Source of the DNA: an uncultured Flavobacteriales bacterium
Lineage (GTDB): Bacteria > Bacteroidota > Bacteroidia > Flavobacteriales > Schleiferiaceae
Assembly (NCBI GenBank): GCA_913055685.1
Contig: CAJXKC010000001.1
Coordinates: 496,001-560,000 of the forward strand
Reading direction: 5' to 3'
DNA length: 64,000 bases
Position 1 is the first letter of the stretch, and the number at the start of each line of letters is the position of its first letter. The notes below the pieces were generated by a model. The model did not search any database. It was given only the letters and a program-made list of their open reading frames with translations, and had not been told where the DNA came from. The translations under genes and the position numbers were made by a program. Positions 7,682 through 17,524 of the stretch are shown here, one piece after another.

Positions 7682-10600
7682 TTAGTTCTTCATGATGCGT
7701 TTCACATCTAAACCTTTGCTTGAGCTTACTTTAACCGTGTAAATACCTACCGCGTATTCCGAAATATCTAAGCGAATTTCTTGATGCTCGGTGTAGATTT
7801 CGCTGATTACCAGCGCTCCACTTGCCGAGTACACCTCAACTTGAATATTTCCTTCCACATTTTCGTCATCGATATTGATGATTCCTCGTGTTGGGTTAGG
7901 ATAGATATTGATAAAGCCAGTGCTTAAGTCATTAAGACCTACTCCACAATCATCTACTAATAGGCTAACAACAACTGAGTCGTCGCCACAGTTAGAAGAT
8001 ACTTTGTATTGGAAGTCGTAAGATGCTCCGCTAGCTACTGCTGTAGCGTCAAAGATGTTTGCACTTAGAGCTCCTGTACCACTTAGATCAGTCCAAGTAC
8101 CACCTGCGGTAGCGCTTGGGTCTAAGTAAGTATTTAGGTCTACCATGGTCTCATCATCACAAGCCGTGTCGCTAACCGCGATACCTGCACTTACTGGGCC
8201 ATCTACGTCAACCGTTACAATTGCTGTATCAGGATCACAAACGGTACCAGCTAAGATATAAGCGGCACGGTATACACCTGGAGTAGCATTGTTGGTGTTG
8301 AATGATCCGGTAGCACCTAGGGCACCTGAGTTATCTAGGTCAACCCAAGTTCCTTGGAAGCGGTTACCCGTGATGTAGTTTCTCAAGATGAGGATTCCTC
8401 CACCCGCACAAGCGTTTGCAGTAGTATCCACACCAGCGAATGGCGCGGCCTCTACATTAACGTTTAAGTGGGCAGTATCACCTGGACAACCACTTACACC
8501 ACCAACGATATAAGAGAAGTTGTAAGCAGCACCTGCAGTTACCGCGCTAGCATCGAAGATACTATCGGTAAGCGCATTGGTTCCGTCTACATCTACCCAA
8601 GTACCGCCACCATCATGAACGCCTAAGAAAGCGGCTAAATTAACGGCATTGTCGGTAGAACATACGGTAACCGTATCGGTCATACCCGCATTCGCACCAG
8701 GCACCACCGCGTAGGCAGGAATACTTGGTCCAATACAAGCTTTCGAAATGCTCATATCAAAGGTGTAATAGATACGGCTTTGATCGGCAAAGTTAGTTGA
8801 GTCAATACTCATTAAACCAGCCACGGTGTATGGGTAAGAAGCGCCTCCAGTAGCACGGAATAATGATCCCGCTCCAGAAAGGAAGTCAACGTTCATAAAG
8901 TATACGCCAGGCGTAAGAACCATATTAACTGGTACGCGGAAGTCTCCAGTAACACCCGCTGGGGTGCTAAAGGTATCACCACGCTGGATTACCGCTGTTA
9001 TTGCAGCATCCCAAACCTGAACAAAGGCAGTTACATCATTGGTGTGGTTTACCGTCATACTGTCGATATGAACCGTGTCGTCTACGGTAATCCACTGACC
9101 ATTAGTAAAGTTACCATAACCAGAAGTAGCAATATTGGTTAATGGACCAATCGCAACTGAGTTTGTGGTTACAAATTCAGACACATCATAAGCGGTAGTA
9201 AAGGCAACTGAGTCAGTTAAGTAAGTATCGCCAGTGTTAACTGCCTGACCACCACTTAACCATACTAGACCATTACTGGTGCTTGAAGTACCACTAAGGT
9301 TAGTAGGACCTCCATCACAGTCGGTAGTATCATTAGTAGTGCTGCTAGGCGTAGAGCTTACCGAACAAGTAGCAATGGTACAAGCGGTAACCGGTCCAAC
9401 CCAGTTGGTTCCGGCAGAACAGCTATCCATTACGTAGAAGTCGTAGCAAGTAGTACCCGCTAAACCAGTAACGGTAAATCCACCAGGAGTAGCCGCCACA
9501 TTGGTTCCGGTACCCAAGGCAAAGCCAGGTGCGCCGTACTGAACGGTTGAAGCCACAATATTGGTATCGCTATCCCAAGAAAGCGTTACACTGCTAGCTC
9601 CAGCAGTTACTACTGCTAAGTTCGCTGGATCCACACAAGGAGGGGTTTCACGAACAATGATATCATCAACTGCGGCATCGCCGTTAAAGCTTGCACCACG
9701 TACACTAAGGAGACGTAATTGAAGCGCTGTATCAGTGCCATAGGTAGATAGATTCACACGAGCTTCACCCCATGCGGCACTATTGCTAGTTTGCTGCTGA
9801 CCAACGATATTATTTATACTTACCCAAGTAGAAGAGGTACGGTCGAAAGCTTGAAGATCCAAGTTAACGATGTCTGCTCCATACATGTGATAATAGTAAA
9901 CAACCTCTGGGTTAGTTAGTGAAGTAAGGTCAAACTCAGCTGTCCACAAGAAGGCGCTATCACCTTGTGCGGCAGGAGAACTAGCCTCTACATACATATA
10001 GTAACCAGTAGCTGTTCCTGTAGTGTGATCCACTGCCGGACCGGTGGCACTTGAAGGAGTACCTCCATTGTCAATTCTCCAGGTGTATCCTGTAGCAGTA
10101 GAAGTTTCACTGTAACAAGGTGGAATTACGCCATTGTCGAAGTCTTCCATGTATGGATAGTTGGTGATAGGAGCACAAAGAGTAGCAAAAGATACACACT
10201 CGGCATCACTAGTATCACCAAGGCTAGAACAGATATCGTATACACAAGCCTCATATAAGGTTCCTGGCATTAAACCGCTAAGCGTGGTTGCGCTAGTAGC
10301 TGGATTAACGATAGTTCCTGTACCTGGAGCGAATCCGGCTGGACCGTACTCAATCCAAGAAGAAGACTGGTTTGTTCCTGATACCCAAGAAATGTCTGCA
10401 CTAGTGGCGGTTACATTCGAAGCCTGAACACTATCTGGTTTACCACAAATGTTCGCAGCATCAGTAATTGCCAAGCTATCTACAACGTTGGCACGACCCC
10501 AGTTATTAACCCCCATAATGGCGATTTGGTAAGTCGAGCTTGCGTTTGGTAAGCTAACAATAGCCTGAGTCCAAGCGTTGCGGTTTTGGCTATCGCCAAA

Positions 10601-13600
10601 TAAGAAGGTCCAAGGATCGGTCTCACTAGCACGGTAATAAACATTCGTTACGTTTTGATCACCAAACCACTCTTCCTGAGCATACCAGAAGCTCAATTGA
10701 GGAGAGATCATAGCGCTTAGGTCAATACGTGGAGACACGAATAATGTAGTATCCGGACCACCGCTAGCAGAAACGAATACTGCATTCTGGCTGCCCGCAT
10801 AAGCTGAGGTAATTACCCCACCCGAAGAACCAGAACCAATGGTCCAGTCACGAGTATCGGCAACATATACATTACTCCAACAATCTACACTTGGAGAGCT
10901 AGTCTCAAAGCTTTCATAGAAAGGAGCGGTAAATGGTAAACAACGAGTACAGCTAGCATTGAAGCTAAATAAGGTATCTCCCGTTCCTACCGAACCAGAT
11001 GCAATATGAACTCCAGCGGTATCACCTTTAGGATTAAGTAATACTAATCCAATTTCTGAAGGCCAAGAACCGGCTGGGTTTAAGGTAACTGTAGTTGGCA
11101 AGCCATCACAAAGAACAATAGAGTCAGTAAAGCTAGAACCGTTAGTAAAGCCAGTACCAAGCTGACCCACTAGAACACCATTTTGGTAAACGCTCACGGC
11201 GCCACCATTCCAACCGTCTCCGAAGGAGTCGCTTAGGTCGGCGCGGAATACACATTGCTCACTAGCAGGACAAGCCGCAGTAGTGAAGCTACCAGGACCT
11301 GCAGTTTGCGCGGTGCCATTAGTTCCACAGCTATCGGTTACATAGAAATCGTAAGCGGTAGATGCGGTTAAACCGGTAATGGTGTAAGGATTAGAAGTCG
11401 TATTAACCACGGTTCCTGTACCTGGAGTAAATCCAGCTGGACCGTATTCAATAATCCATGAAGATCCGGTACCGGCTGTCCACGCTACCGTTGCACTTAC
11501 ATCAGCAGTAGCTGTTACGCTAAGTCCGCTTGATGGGAAACATGAAGGCGCTTCTTCCACACTAAAGTCATCGATAGACATATCGGAAGTAAAGCTTGTA
11601 CCTCTAACGCCTTCGAATAAGAATCGATATGTACCTGAAGGTAGAGAAAGTAGAACTAAACGCTCATTCCAAGGATCGGCCTGATTGCTTTGTTGTTGCC
11701 CAACAATACTATCGAGCACGGTACGGTTTCCTGAAGCGTCTTCTGCAACTAATTTTAAAGTACCCATGGCCGAACCATGCATATGGTAGTAGAAACGTAC
11801 CATTGGCGTGGTTAAAGTCGAAATGTCAATTTGGGGTGAATACAACATATTAGTATCCCCTGTAGTACCACCAGAAGTTTCAAAGTACATGTAAGTACCG
11901 CCCACTCCAACAGTGTTATCCACTAGTGGACCGGTTCCGGTCGAATTCTCATTACTACCGGTAGTTGCATCTTCAGCCTCCCAACGAGGGTTTGAAGAAG
12001 TGTAGGTGAACCAACAGTTTTCATAAGAAGCTTGGTTTCCTAAGGAAACACCTTCGAAGTCAGTGCTGTATGGAGCGGTAAAGCTAGTAGGACAAAGAGT
12101 CGTAAAGCTTATTGGGCCTGCACTAGAAGAAATATCTCCAGCACCACAGCTATCGGTAACATAAACATCATACATCGTAGCTGGCATTAAACCAGAAAGA
12201 CGAACAGAGTCCATAGTGGTAGTCATGGTAGTACCGGTACCTGGCGTAAATCCAGCCGGACCGTATTCTACGGTGCTACCTAAATTGCTAACACCAGAAG
12301 TCCAAGTAATATCTGCATCGGTAGCAGTGATATTAGAGGCGGTTAAATTGCTAGGCGTTAAACAGCTTAAACAAGATTGAACCTCCACTAAATCGATGGC
12401 AAGGTCACCATAGAATGATGTACCACGAATGTAGCGGAACTCTACATAAATAGTCTGGTTTAAGTAGGCGTCTAAATTAACTCCCACTTGTTGCCAAGGG
12501 TCTAGTTCATCAGTCTGTAATTCGCCAGGTCCATAAGTAAATACATTCGTAAACGGACCGGTAGCCGAAGTAGAAACACCCACTTTAAGTACACCAATAT
12601 TGGCACCATAAGCATGCAACCAGAAGGACAACTCTACATTTTGTGAGGCGGCCGAAAGGTCGATTGCTGGTGATACCATAGAGGCCGAATCTGGTCCGCC
12701 AGTAGAAGTTTCTACATAGATATAGTGCGTACCACTCTGTGGGCCGGATGGACCGGTGCTACTTGAGCCAGTATAATTATTGTCATACAGCCAAGAACCA
12801 TTACCCGCACCAATATCGCCAGTAAACGAAGTGGTGTTATCAAATTCCTCAGACAATAAGGCTCCTAAAGTTCCACTAGTACAGCTAATAGTACGGGGTC
12901 CTTGCAAGCTAGTGCGGAAAGAAGCTGGTCCAGACTGAGTTGAAGTACCTGAAGTACCACAACTGTCGGTTACGTAGAACTCATAATTGGTATTCGCCAT
13001 TAAACCACTAATCGAAATGGTATCGTTAGTAGCATTAATAGAAGTACCTGTTCCTGGGGTAAATCCGGCGGGACCATACTCCACACCCCAATTAGCGCCA
13101 TCACCGGCAGTCCAAGTAAGGTCGGCCGAAGTAGCGGTGATATTAAAGGCTTGTAATCCGCTAGAAGCGGCACAAGCAGGAGCAACACGTACTTGGAAAT
13201 TATCTACGAAGATGTCATTATCTTCTGGATCATCTACCGAACCCTCGGTCGCCCAAATCGCAAACTTAACCACGCCGGTATAAGCCGCTAAGCTCGCTAC
13301 TTCATGATTACCAGTAGCTGCGGTTACATAGGTATTATCGTAAGTGGCAAGGTTGGTCCAGGTTGCACCAAAGTCAGTCGAAATTAATAACTGTACTTGG
13401 TCATCTGAGCCCAACTGAGTTGGAGTAGTACCTGCATAAGCAAACACCCCAAAATCGAACTCAACTTGCATGGTGCCAGTAGAACCTAAGTCATAGGCTG
13501 GAGAAAGAATCCAATCCATGTCTCCGGTATTCCATAGGTTAATACGTACTGCACCGCTAGTACCATTGTTACCAAAGCCGTCGGTTCCCCATGCTCCAGT

Positions 13601-15436
13601 TCCCAAGGTGTTAGGGCCGGTCGTAGGATCACCTCCATCACCTTCTTCCCAACAAGCGCTAGGAGGCCAGCCTGCGCTGAAATCTTCTAAGCTTGGAGGA
13701 ATAATGGCCGAACAATCGGTCGTGAAAGAAGCTGGGCCTGCTTGAGCGGCTGTACCTCCGGTACCACAATCGGCAGTAACGTAGAAGTCATAAGTAGTTT
13801 GACCACTTAAACCAGTGATGGTATAAGATGTATCGGTAATACCGGAAACGGTAGTGCCAGAACCTGGTGTAAAACCAGAAGCGCCGTACTCGATAGTAAA
13901 GCTACTAGATGGACCATTATTATCTACCCAATTTACTTTAGCACTATCCGCATAAGCGGTAACTAGGCCTAAGCCTGATGCTGGTAAACAGCTGGCTGGA
14001 GTAAATTCATCGGCACCAATATCAGGAGTAGTCGCATTACGGGTATCTCCGTCGATGTCAACAGTAATTGCTCCAATTGGGGTAGCCGCTCCATCCAAAA
14101 GTGGACCTGAAACGTGTAAATCGGCAGTAATGCTATTAAAGATTGGATCGCCTACTACCGAGTTGGTGTTATTTCCAGCACTAGCAGTTTGCCAGGCAGT
14201 AAGGTCGGCTTGAACACCGCCATCATAAGCGATATTTGCCCCACCCGAAGTGTAGTATCCATTGTAATCTACAGTAATTACACCGTTTGATGTGCCAGCG
14301 GTAACCGTATTATCGGAGAAATAAACCGCATAGTTGGAGCTTCCGTAAAAAACATTATTACGTACATCAACATTGTAAAAGTCGTTGAAGTAAGCACCAT
14401 ATGCTCCAGTACTAGTTCCATTGGTTACAAAAGTGTTGTAAAATACATTACAGCTTTCGAAATCATCCGCGTATAATGCTTCTTGACCTCCGGAGCTAAC
14501 CACCACCATGTTATTGGTAATATTAGAGGTTCCTGAAGGAGTACCATCAGCATTAAAGTTACCGTCTGAAATATAGATTCCATAATAAGAGGAATAAATT
14601 TCATTGCGATTAACTTCAAAGTCTAAAGCATCGTAAAGGGCGATGCTGTAGTGAAAACCATAGGCAGCCTCGGTAAACTTACAGTCATTAATGGTCTGGT
14701 TACGAACATTATCGGACATGTAGCCGCGGTAGTAGTTGTTCAAGAACTCACAGTTCGTCACACTAATACCGGTATCTGCGTAAGCCAAGGTTTCGAAATG
14801 TACGCCGTATTGTCCATCGTGGAATACACTATTGCTAATAGAGATATTATCTCCAGCATCAGTTTCCGTGAATGAACTGGTTGCGCTTCCAACACCACCA
14901 ATTGCTGTAACGTCAGCTGATGTTGAGGAAACAACCGCCATATCAAAATGACAAGCATCAACACTAAAGTTGTCATTGTCATTTTGCATACGGATACCCC
15001 AAGCATCTGTAGTACCCGAATGGCTAATGGTTAAATTCTTAAATGATACGTAATCCGCACCATCCATTAGAATTACTGCCTTTTGGACTACCGCCGAGCT
15101 ATTGTAACTAAGACTAGTAGTAGCACTGTCTACTCCATCAAACGTGATGGTATTGGTCATGCTGGCACCAGTAATAGCCGGGAGATAAACGGTGTCGGTG
15201 TAAGAGCCTGCTGCCACCGTAAAGGTTACAGCGCCCGAGACACCATTAGTCACCAGGTCGGCAGCAGCGGCCGAAAAACTGGTGTAGTTGGTACTGGAGG
15301 CAGGCGAAGATGCATCAATAGTGTAGGCTCCTGATAGCTGAGCTTTTATGCTCGTACTACCAAAGAGAAAAATCACTAATGACGCCGCTAGCCAGCCAGA
15401 AGGTTTGGTAAACCTCGTGGGTAGAAAGTTCCTCAT
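7682..15436 (-). CDS. Giant modular secreted protein with T9SS sorting domain
   Basis: 2584 residues. Signal peptide 1-33. Residues about 35-470 are a right-handed beta-helix region (repeated N/D-G-rich rungs). Then six fibronectin-III modules, each with the signature EYGPAGFTPGTGT or close variants near 525, 787, 1058, 1333, 1699 and 1969, alternate with MAM/jelly-roll-like domains. One interval contains an extra Cys-bearing module with DSFGDGWNGG (about 1385-1490). Three GTWxD repeats follow near 2278, 2364 and 2447. The last 75 residues (IYPNPTRGIINI ... KRIMKN) are a type A C-terminal sorting domain for type IX secretion. It is probably a cell-surface or released adhesin; no enzymatic motif was seen. 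Confidence 0.92.
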   Translation of the reverse strand: MRNFLPTRFTKPSGWLAASLVIFLFGSTSIKAQLSGAYTIDASSPASSTNYTSFSAAAADLVTNGVSGAVTFTVAAGSYTDTVYLPAITGASMTNTITFDGVDSATTSLSYNSSAVVQKAVILMDGADYVSFKNLTISHSGTTDAWGIRMQNDNDNFSVDACHFDMAVVSSTSADVTAIGGVGSATSSFTETDAGDNISISNSVFHDGQYGVHFETLAYADTGISVTNCEFLNNYYRGYMSDNVRNQTINDCKFTEAAYGFHYSIALYDALDFEVNRNEIYSSYYGIYISDGNFNADGTPSGTSNITNNMVVVSSGGQEALYADDFESCNVFYNTFVTNGTSTGAYGAYFNDFYNVDVRNNVFYGSSNYAVYFSDNTVTAGTSNGVITVDYNGYYTSGGANIAYDGGVQADLTAWQTASAGNNTNSVVGDPIFNSITADLHVSGPLLDGAATPIGAITVDIDGDTRNATTPDIGADEFTPASCLPASGLGLVTAYADSAKVNWVDNNGPSSSFTIEYGASGFTPGSGTTVSGITDTSYTITGLSGQTTYDFYVTADCGTGGTAAQAGPASFTTDCSAIIPPSLEDFSAGWPPSACWEEGDGGDPTTGPNTLGTGAWGTDGFGNNGTSGAVRINLWNTGDMDWILSPAYDLGSTGTMQVEFDFGVFAYAGTTPTQLGSDDQVQLLISTDFGATWTNLATYDNTYVTAATGNHEVASLAAYTGVVKFAIWATEGSVDDPEDNDIFVDNFQVRVAPACAASSGLQAFNITATSADLTWTAGDGANWGVEYGPAGFTPGTGTSINATNDTISISGLMANTNYEFYVTDSCGTSGTSTQSGPASFRTSLQGPRTISCTSGTLGALLSEEFDNTTSFTGDIGAGNGSWLYDNNYTGSSSTGPSGPQSGTHYIYVETSTGGPDSASMVSPAIDLSAASQNVELSFWLHAYGANIGVLKVGVSTSATGPFTNVFTYGPGELQTDELDPWQQVGVNLDAYLNQTIYVEFRYIRGTSFYGDLAIDLVEVQSCLSCLTPSNLTASNITATDADITWTSGVSNLGSTVEYGPAGFTPGTGTTMTTTMDSVRLSGLMPATMYDVYVTDSCGAGDISSSAGPISFTTLCPTSFTAPYSTDFEGVSLGNQASYENCWFTYTSSNPRWEAEDATTGSNENSTGTGPLVDNTVGVGGTYMYFETSGGTTGDTNMLYSPQIDISTLTTPMVRFYYHMHGSAMGTLKLVAEDASGNRTVLDSIVGQQQSNQADPWNERLVLLSLPSGTYRFLFEGVRGTSFTSDMSIDDFSVEEAPSCFPSSGLSVTATADVSATVAWTAGTGSSWIIEYGPAGFTPGTGTVVNTTSNPYTITGLTASTAYDFYVTDSCGTNGTAQTAGPGSFTTAACPASEQCVFRADLSDSFGDGWNGGAVSVYQNGVLVGQLGTGFTNGSSFTDSIVLCDGLPTTVTLNPAGSWPSEIGLVLLNPKGDTAGVHIASGSVGTGDTLFSFNASCTRCLPFTAPFYESFETSSPSVDCWSNVYVADTRDWTIGSGSSGGVITSAYAGSQNAVFVSASGGPDTTLFVSPRIDLSAMISPQLSFWYAQEEWFGDQNVTNVYYRASETDPWTFLFGDSQNRNAWTQAIVSLPNASSTYQIAIMGVNNWGRANVVDSLAITDAANICGKPDSVQASNVTATSADISWVSGTNQSSSWIEYGPAGFAPGTGTIVNPATSATTLSGLMPGTLYEACVYDICSSLGDTSDAECVSFATLCAPITNYPYMEDFDNGVIPPCYSETSTATGYTWRIDNGGTPSSATGPAVDHTTGTATGYYMYVEASSPAAQGDSAFLWTAEFDLTSLTNPEVVYYYHMYGADIVNLDLQAFDRTSSTWVSINNIVGQQQTSNSAAWGEARVNLSTYGTDTALQLRLLSVRGASFNGDAAVDDIIVRETPPCVDPANLAVVTAGASSVTLSWDSDTNIVASTVQYGAPGFALGTGTNVAATPGGFTVTGLAGTTCYDFYVMDSCSAGTNWVGPVTACTIATCSVSSTPSSTTNDTTDCDGGPTNLSGTSSTSNGLVWLSGGQAVNTGDTYLTDSVAFTTAYDVSEFVTTNSVAIGPLTNIATSGYGNFTNGQWITVDDTVHIDSMTVNHTNDVTAFVQVWDAAITAVIQRGDTFSTPAGVTGDFRVPVNMVLTPGVYFMNVDFLSGAGSLFRATGGASYPYTVAGLMSIDSTNFADQSRIYYTFDMSISKACIGPSIPAYAVVPGANAGMTDTVTVCSTDNAVNLAAFLGVHDGGGTWVDVDGTNALTDSIFDASAVTAGAAYNFSYIVGGVSGCPGDTAHLNVNVEAAPFAGVDTTANACAGGGILILRNYITGNRFQGTWVDLDNSGALGATGSFNTNNATPGVYRAAYILAGTVCDPDTAIVTVDVDGPVSAGIAVSDTACDDETMVDLNTYLDPSATAGGTWTDLSGTGALSANIFDATAVASGASYDFQYKVSSNCGDDSVVVSLLVDDCGVGLNDLSTGFINIYPNPTRGIINIDDENVEGNIQVEVYSASGALVISEIYTEHQEIRLDISEYAVGIYTVKVSSSKGLDVKRIMKN
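9511..13890 (-). repeat. Six in-frame FnIII signature repeats
   Basis: About 30-bp stretches encoding YGPAGFTPGTGT or variants recur at 9511-9540, 10321-10350, 11419-11450, 12239-12270, 13051-13080 and 13861-13890. Spacing is about 810-820 bp except 1.1 kb between 10321 and 11419. The copies differ mostly at third codon positions, so they are old coding duplications. Confidence 0.8.
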
Positions 15437-15584
15437 AATTGATTGTTTTTGATAAAGTTCCCTTGTAAATTTTGCTCCGATTAGAGTCGAGCCTTCCCTA
15501 TAAGCTCGGTGGCTCCATGCAGAGATTTAGTTAAAAAACGTCACCTAATGTAAGAAAAGAGATAAAAATGAAGCGCTTAGCCGC

Positions 15585-16193
15585 CTAGTTTTTTTCGTCT
15601 CGGCTAGCCGTTTCCTGCCAAGTTTGAAAAAGTTTGTCCTGCTTTGGCCGATTGGGCTCCACTTCACGCAGAGGCTCACATTTTTTTAGACTGTCATACA
15701 ATTCTCCTGGCAGCTCTTGATAAAGCTCGGTTCCCTTGGTTTTCCAAGCCAACATCTCCTCACTCACCTGCTTAATTACCTTAGCAGGGTTACCCACCAC
15801 CAAGCTGCGTTCTGGAATTTGGCTATCTCCTTTAATAAAGCTCAAAGCACCAACTATAGAGCCTGCGCCCACTGTAGATCGGTCCATTACCACGGCATTC
15901 ATCCCTACCAGGCAGTTCTGCCCAAGGTTGGCACCATGTATTATGGCACCATGACCCACATGCGCTCCCTTTTCTAATCGGATGCTTACTCCCGGAAACA
16001 TATGCACCACGCAGTTCTCCTGAATATTGCAACCATCCTCGATAATGATTTGCCCCCAGTCGCCGCGAATTATGGCACCCGGACCCACATAAACGTCTTC
16101 ACCAATAATGACATTGCCAATTATTACTGCCGTTTCGTGAATATAAGCCGATGCTTTTATGACTGGTTTAAAGCCCTGGAACTCGTAAATCAT
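15585..16193 (-). CDS. paaY: PaaY, hexapeptide-repeat thioesterase
   Basis: 202 residues with left-handed beta-helix hexapeptide repeats (IIGNVIIGEDVYVGPGA...) and the metal-binding His residues of the gamma-carbonic-anhydrase fold (CVVHMF, HVGHGAIIHG). The C-terminal extension with LAWKTKGTELYQ and EPLREVEPNRPK matches PaaY rather than generic family members. PaaY removes dead-end CoA thioesters such as the ring-hydroxylated 2-hydroxycyclohepta-triene-formyl-CoA in the phenylacetate pathway. Its ATG overlaps the stop of the upstream gene (TAATG), and paaJ lies just beyond, so it is in a paa operon. Confidence 0.92.
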   Translation of the reverse strand: MIYEFQGFKPVIKASAYIHETAVIIGNVIIGEDVYVGPGAIIRGDWGQIIIEDGCNIQENCVVHMFPGVSIRLEKGAHVGHGAIIHGANLGQNCLVGMNAVVMDRSTVGAGSIVGALSFIKGDSQIPERSLVVGNPAKVIKQVSEEMLAWKTKGTELYQELPGELYDSLKKCEPLREVEPNRPKQDKLFQTWQETASRDEKN

Positions 16194-17491
16194 TAATCCT
16201 TCAGATTTTTACGGACAAGGTAATTGCTTTCATCGATAAAATAAAGATCACTTCCTCGAACTTTGGTCTCCTTGGCAAAGAGCTCCACAAAAACCCCGCG
16301 TCCTAATTGGAAGTCTTCAATGGGGTGAATAAATACCGACCCACGCATCCGCCGTAAGGCAAATAAAGACTCGGACAAATGGTCTTGGATAATAATAGGG
16401 TTAATAAACTCCTTATCGATAGCAAAGTCCCTTTCCCAAATTAGGCTTCCGTCACCTTTTAAAAAGCGAAGCTTGTCTATAAAGTGGTCAAACACTAAAA
16501 AGCCCGACTGATAAGGGAAAACCTGTACCGGCCGATACTTAGAAAAAGCTCTTTGATAGATCTTTTGCTTTTCGGCTAAGTCAATAAGCTTACGATGATC
16601 CCAAATGCCAAATTCATCGAAAAGCCTTTCCATACCGGCAGCGATATTAAAAGCTTCCATAAAAGCGTCGTGCGCATAAATCACCGACTGAGTATCTACA
16701 ACATGGTAAAACTCTCGCGGCTCCTTTTCGGCTTCATAGATAAACATCTGCACCCCTTGGTTGTGGTATAAGGGAAAACTCATCGCCTTACCTCTGGTAC
16801 CCGCTCGCATCTCACTAATTGGGATGGGCATTGACTCTATCTTATTATTCCGAATTATTAAACGTTCCCCATCAACCGCCATTAAGGGTTCAATAAACTG
16901 AATATACTGGCTGCGGCTTACGGCCGGATAGAAATAAAGCATTTCTCGGCTCAAATAAACTTGGACCACAGAATCTTTCGCCAATAAGAAAATGTTTCCG
17001 CGGGGGTCCTTTTCCAAGGACTCGAAACCATAATTGTTGGGTAAGTAAAGTAAGACCCGCCAATCTAAGTTGGCCAATACAATGTAATCGTAGCCTAAAA
17101 CTAGTAGAAGACTGTCTTGTAATTCAAAATCGCGGACCCGAAGGGTATCGGTGAAAGGCACTTTAGCGGCACTTACTTCTACGGTGAGGAGCTCAATGTC
17201 ATTTTTCTCCAATTGAATATCAACCTGGCGCCCCTCGTAAAGCACATCCCAATTGAGTTCAATAAGCTTGATGAAATAACCTTCTTTAAATATTTGGAAT
17301 TGGCTTCCTGCTTCGTAGGGCAGATCAATGATACCCTTAGCATTACTAGGTCCATATTCCTTACCTATAAAGTTTATAGCAAGCACTCCTTCAATGGGCT
17401 GCGAATTTTCATCCACTATTCGTAGAGTCTGGGTCTGACCATAAATATTAGCCGCCAGAAGAAGCCCTAGTAAAAGAAAAAACCTTTTCAT
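16193..17491 (-). CDS. Uncharacterised secreted protein in the paa operon
   Basis: 432 residues from the ATG at 17491 (MKRFFLLLGLLLAANIYGQ is a signal peptide; the upstream in-frame Met adds only VFKN). After the signal, residues about 20-85 resemble a carboxypeptidase-regulatory-like beta-sandwich (IVDENSQPIEGV ... KGIIDLPYEAG), common in envelope proteins. The remainder (YDYIVLANLDWRVLLYL, a propeller-like pattern) is unrecognised. It lies 33 bp after paaJ and is coupled to paaY by a stop-start overlap, so it is very likely co-expressed with the pathway. Whether it takes part in phenylacetate use is unknown. Confidence 0.75.
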   Translation of the reverse strand: MKRFFLLLGLLLAANIYGQTQTLRIVDENSQPIEGVLAINFIGKEYGPSNAKGIIDLPYEAGSQFQIFKEGYFIKLIELNWDVLYEGRQVDIQLEKNDIELLTVEVSAAKVPFTDTLRVRDFELQDSLLLVLGYDYIVLANLDWRVLLYLPNNYGFESLEKDPRGNIFLLAKDSVVQVYLSREMLYFYPAVSRSQYIQFIEPLMAVDGERLIIRNNKIESMPIPISEMRAGTRGKAMSFPLYHNQGVQMFIYEAEKEPREFYHVVDTQSVIYAHDAFMEAFNIAAGMERLFDEFGIWDHRKLIDLAEKQKIYQRAFSKYRPVQVFPYQSGFLVFDHFIDKLRFLKGDGSLIWERDFAIDKEFINPIIIQDHLSESLFALRRMRGSVFIHPIEDFQLGRGVFVELFAKETKVRGSDLYFIDESNYLVRKNLKD

Positions 17492-17524
17492 GTTTTTAAA
17501 GACCAAAAGCAGGCCTGAGGTTGC

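Noticed and set aside
9511-13890. Regularly spaced near-identical 30-bp tracts, considered as CRISPR or an intergenic repeat
   Set aside because: Spacing is about 810 bp, the copies are in frame and encode an FnIII signature, and differ mainly at third codon positions.
7900-15400. Several open frames of 60-98 codons antisense to or overlapping the giant gene
   Set aside because: They are shadows of its low-complexity Thr/Gly/Ser-rich coding sequence, with no domains or start context.
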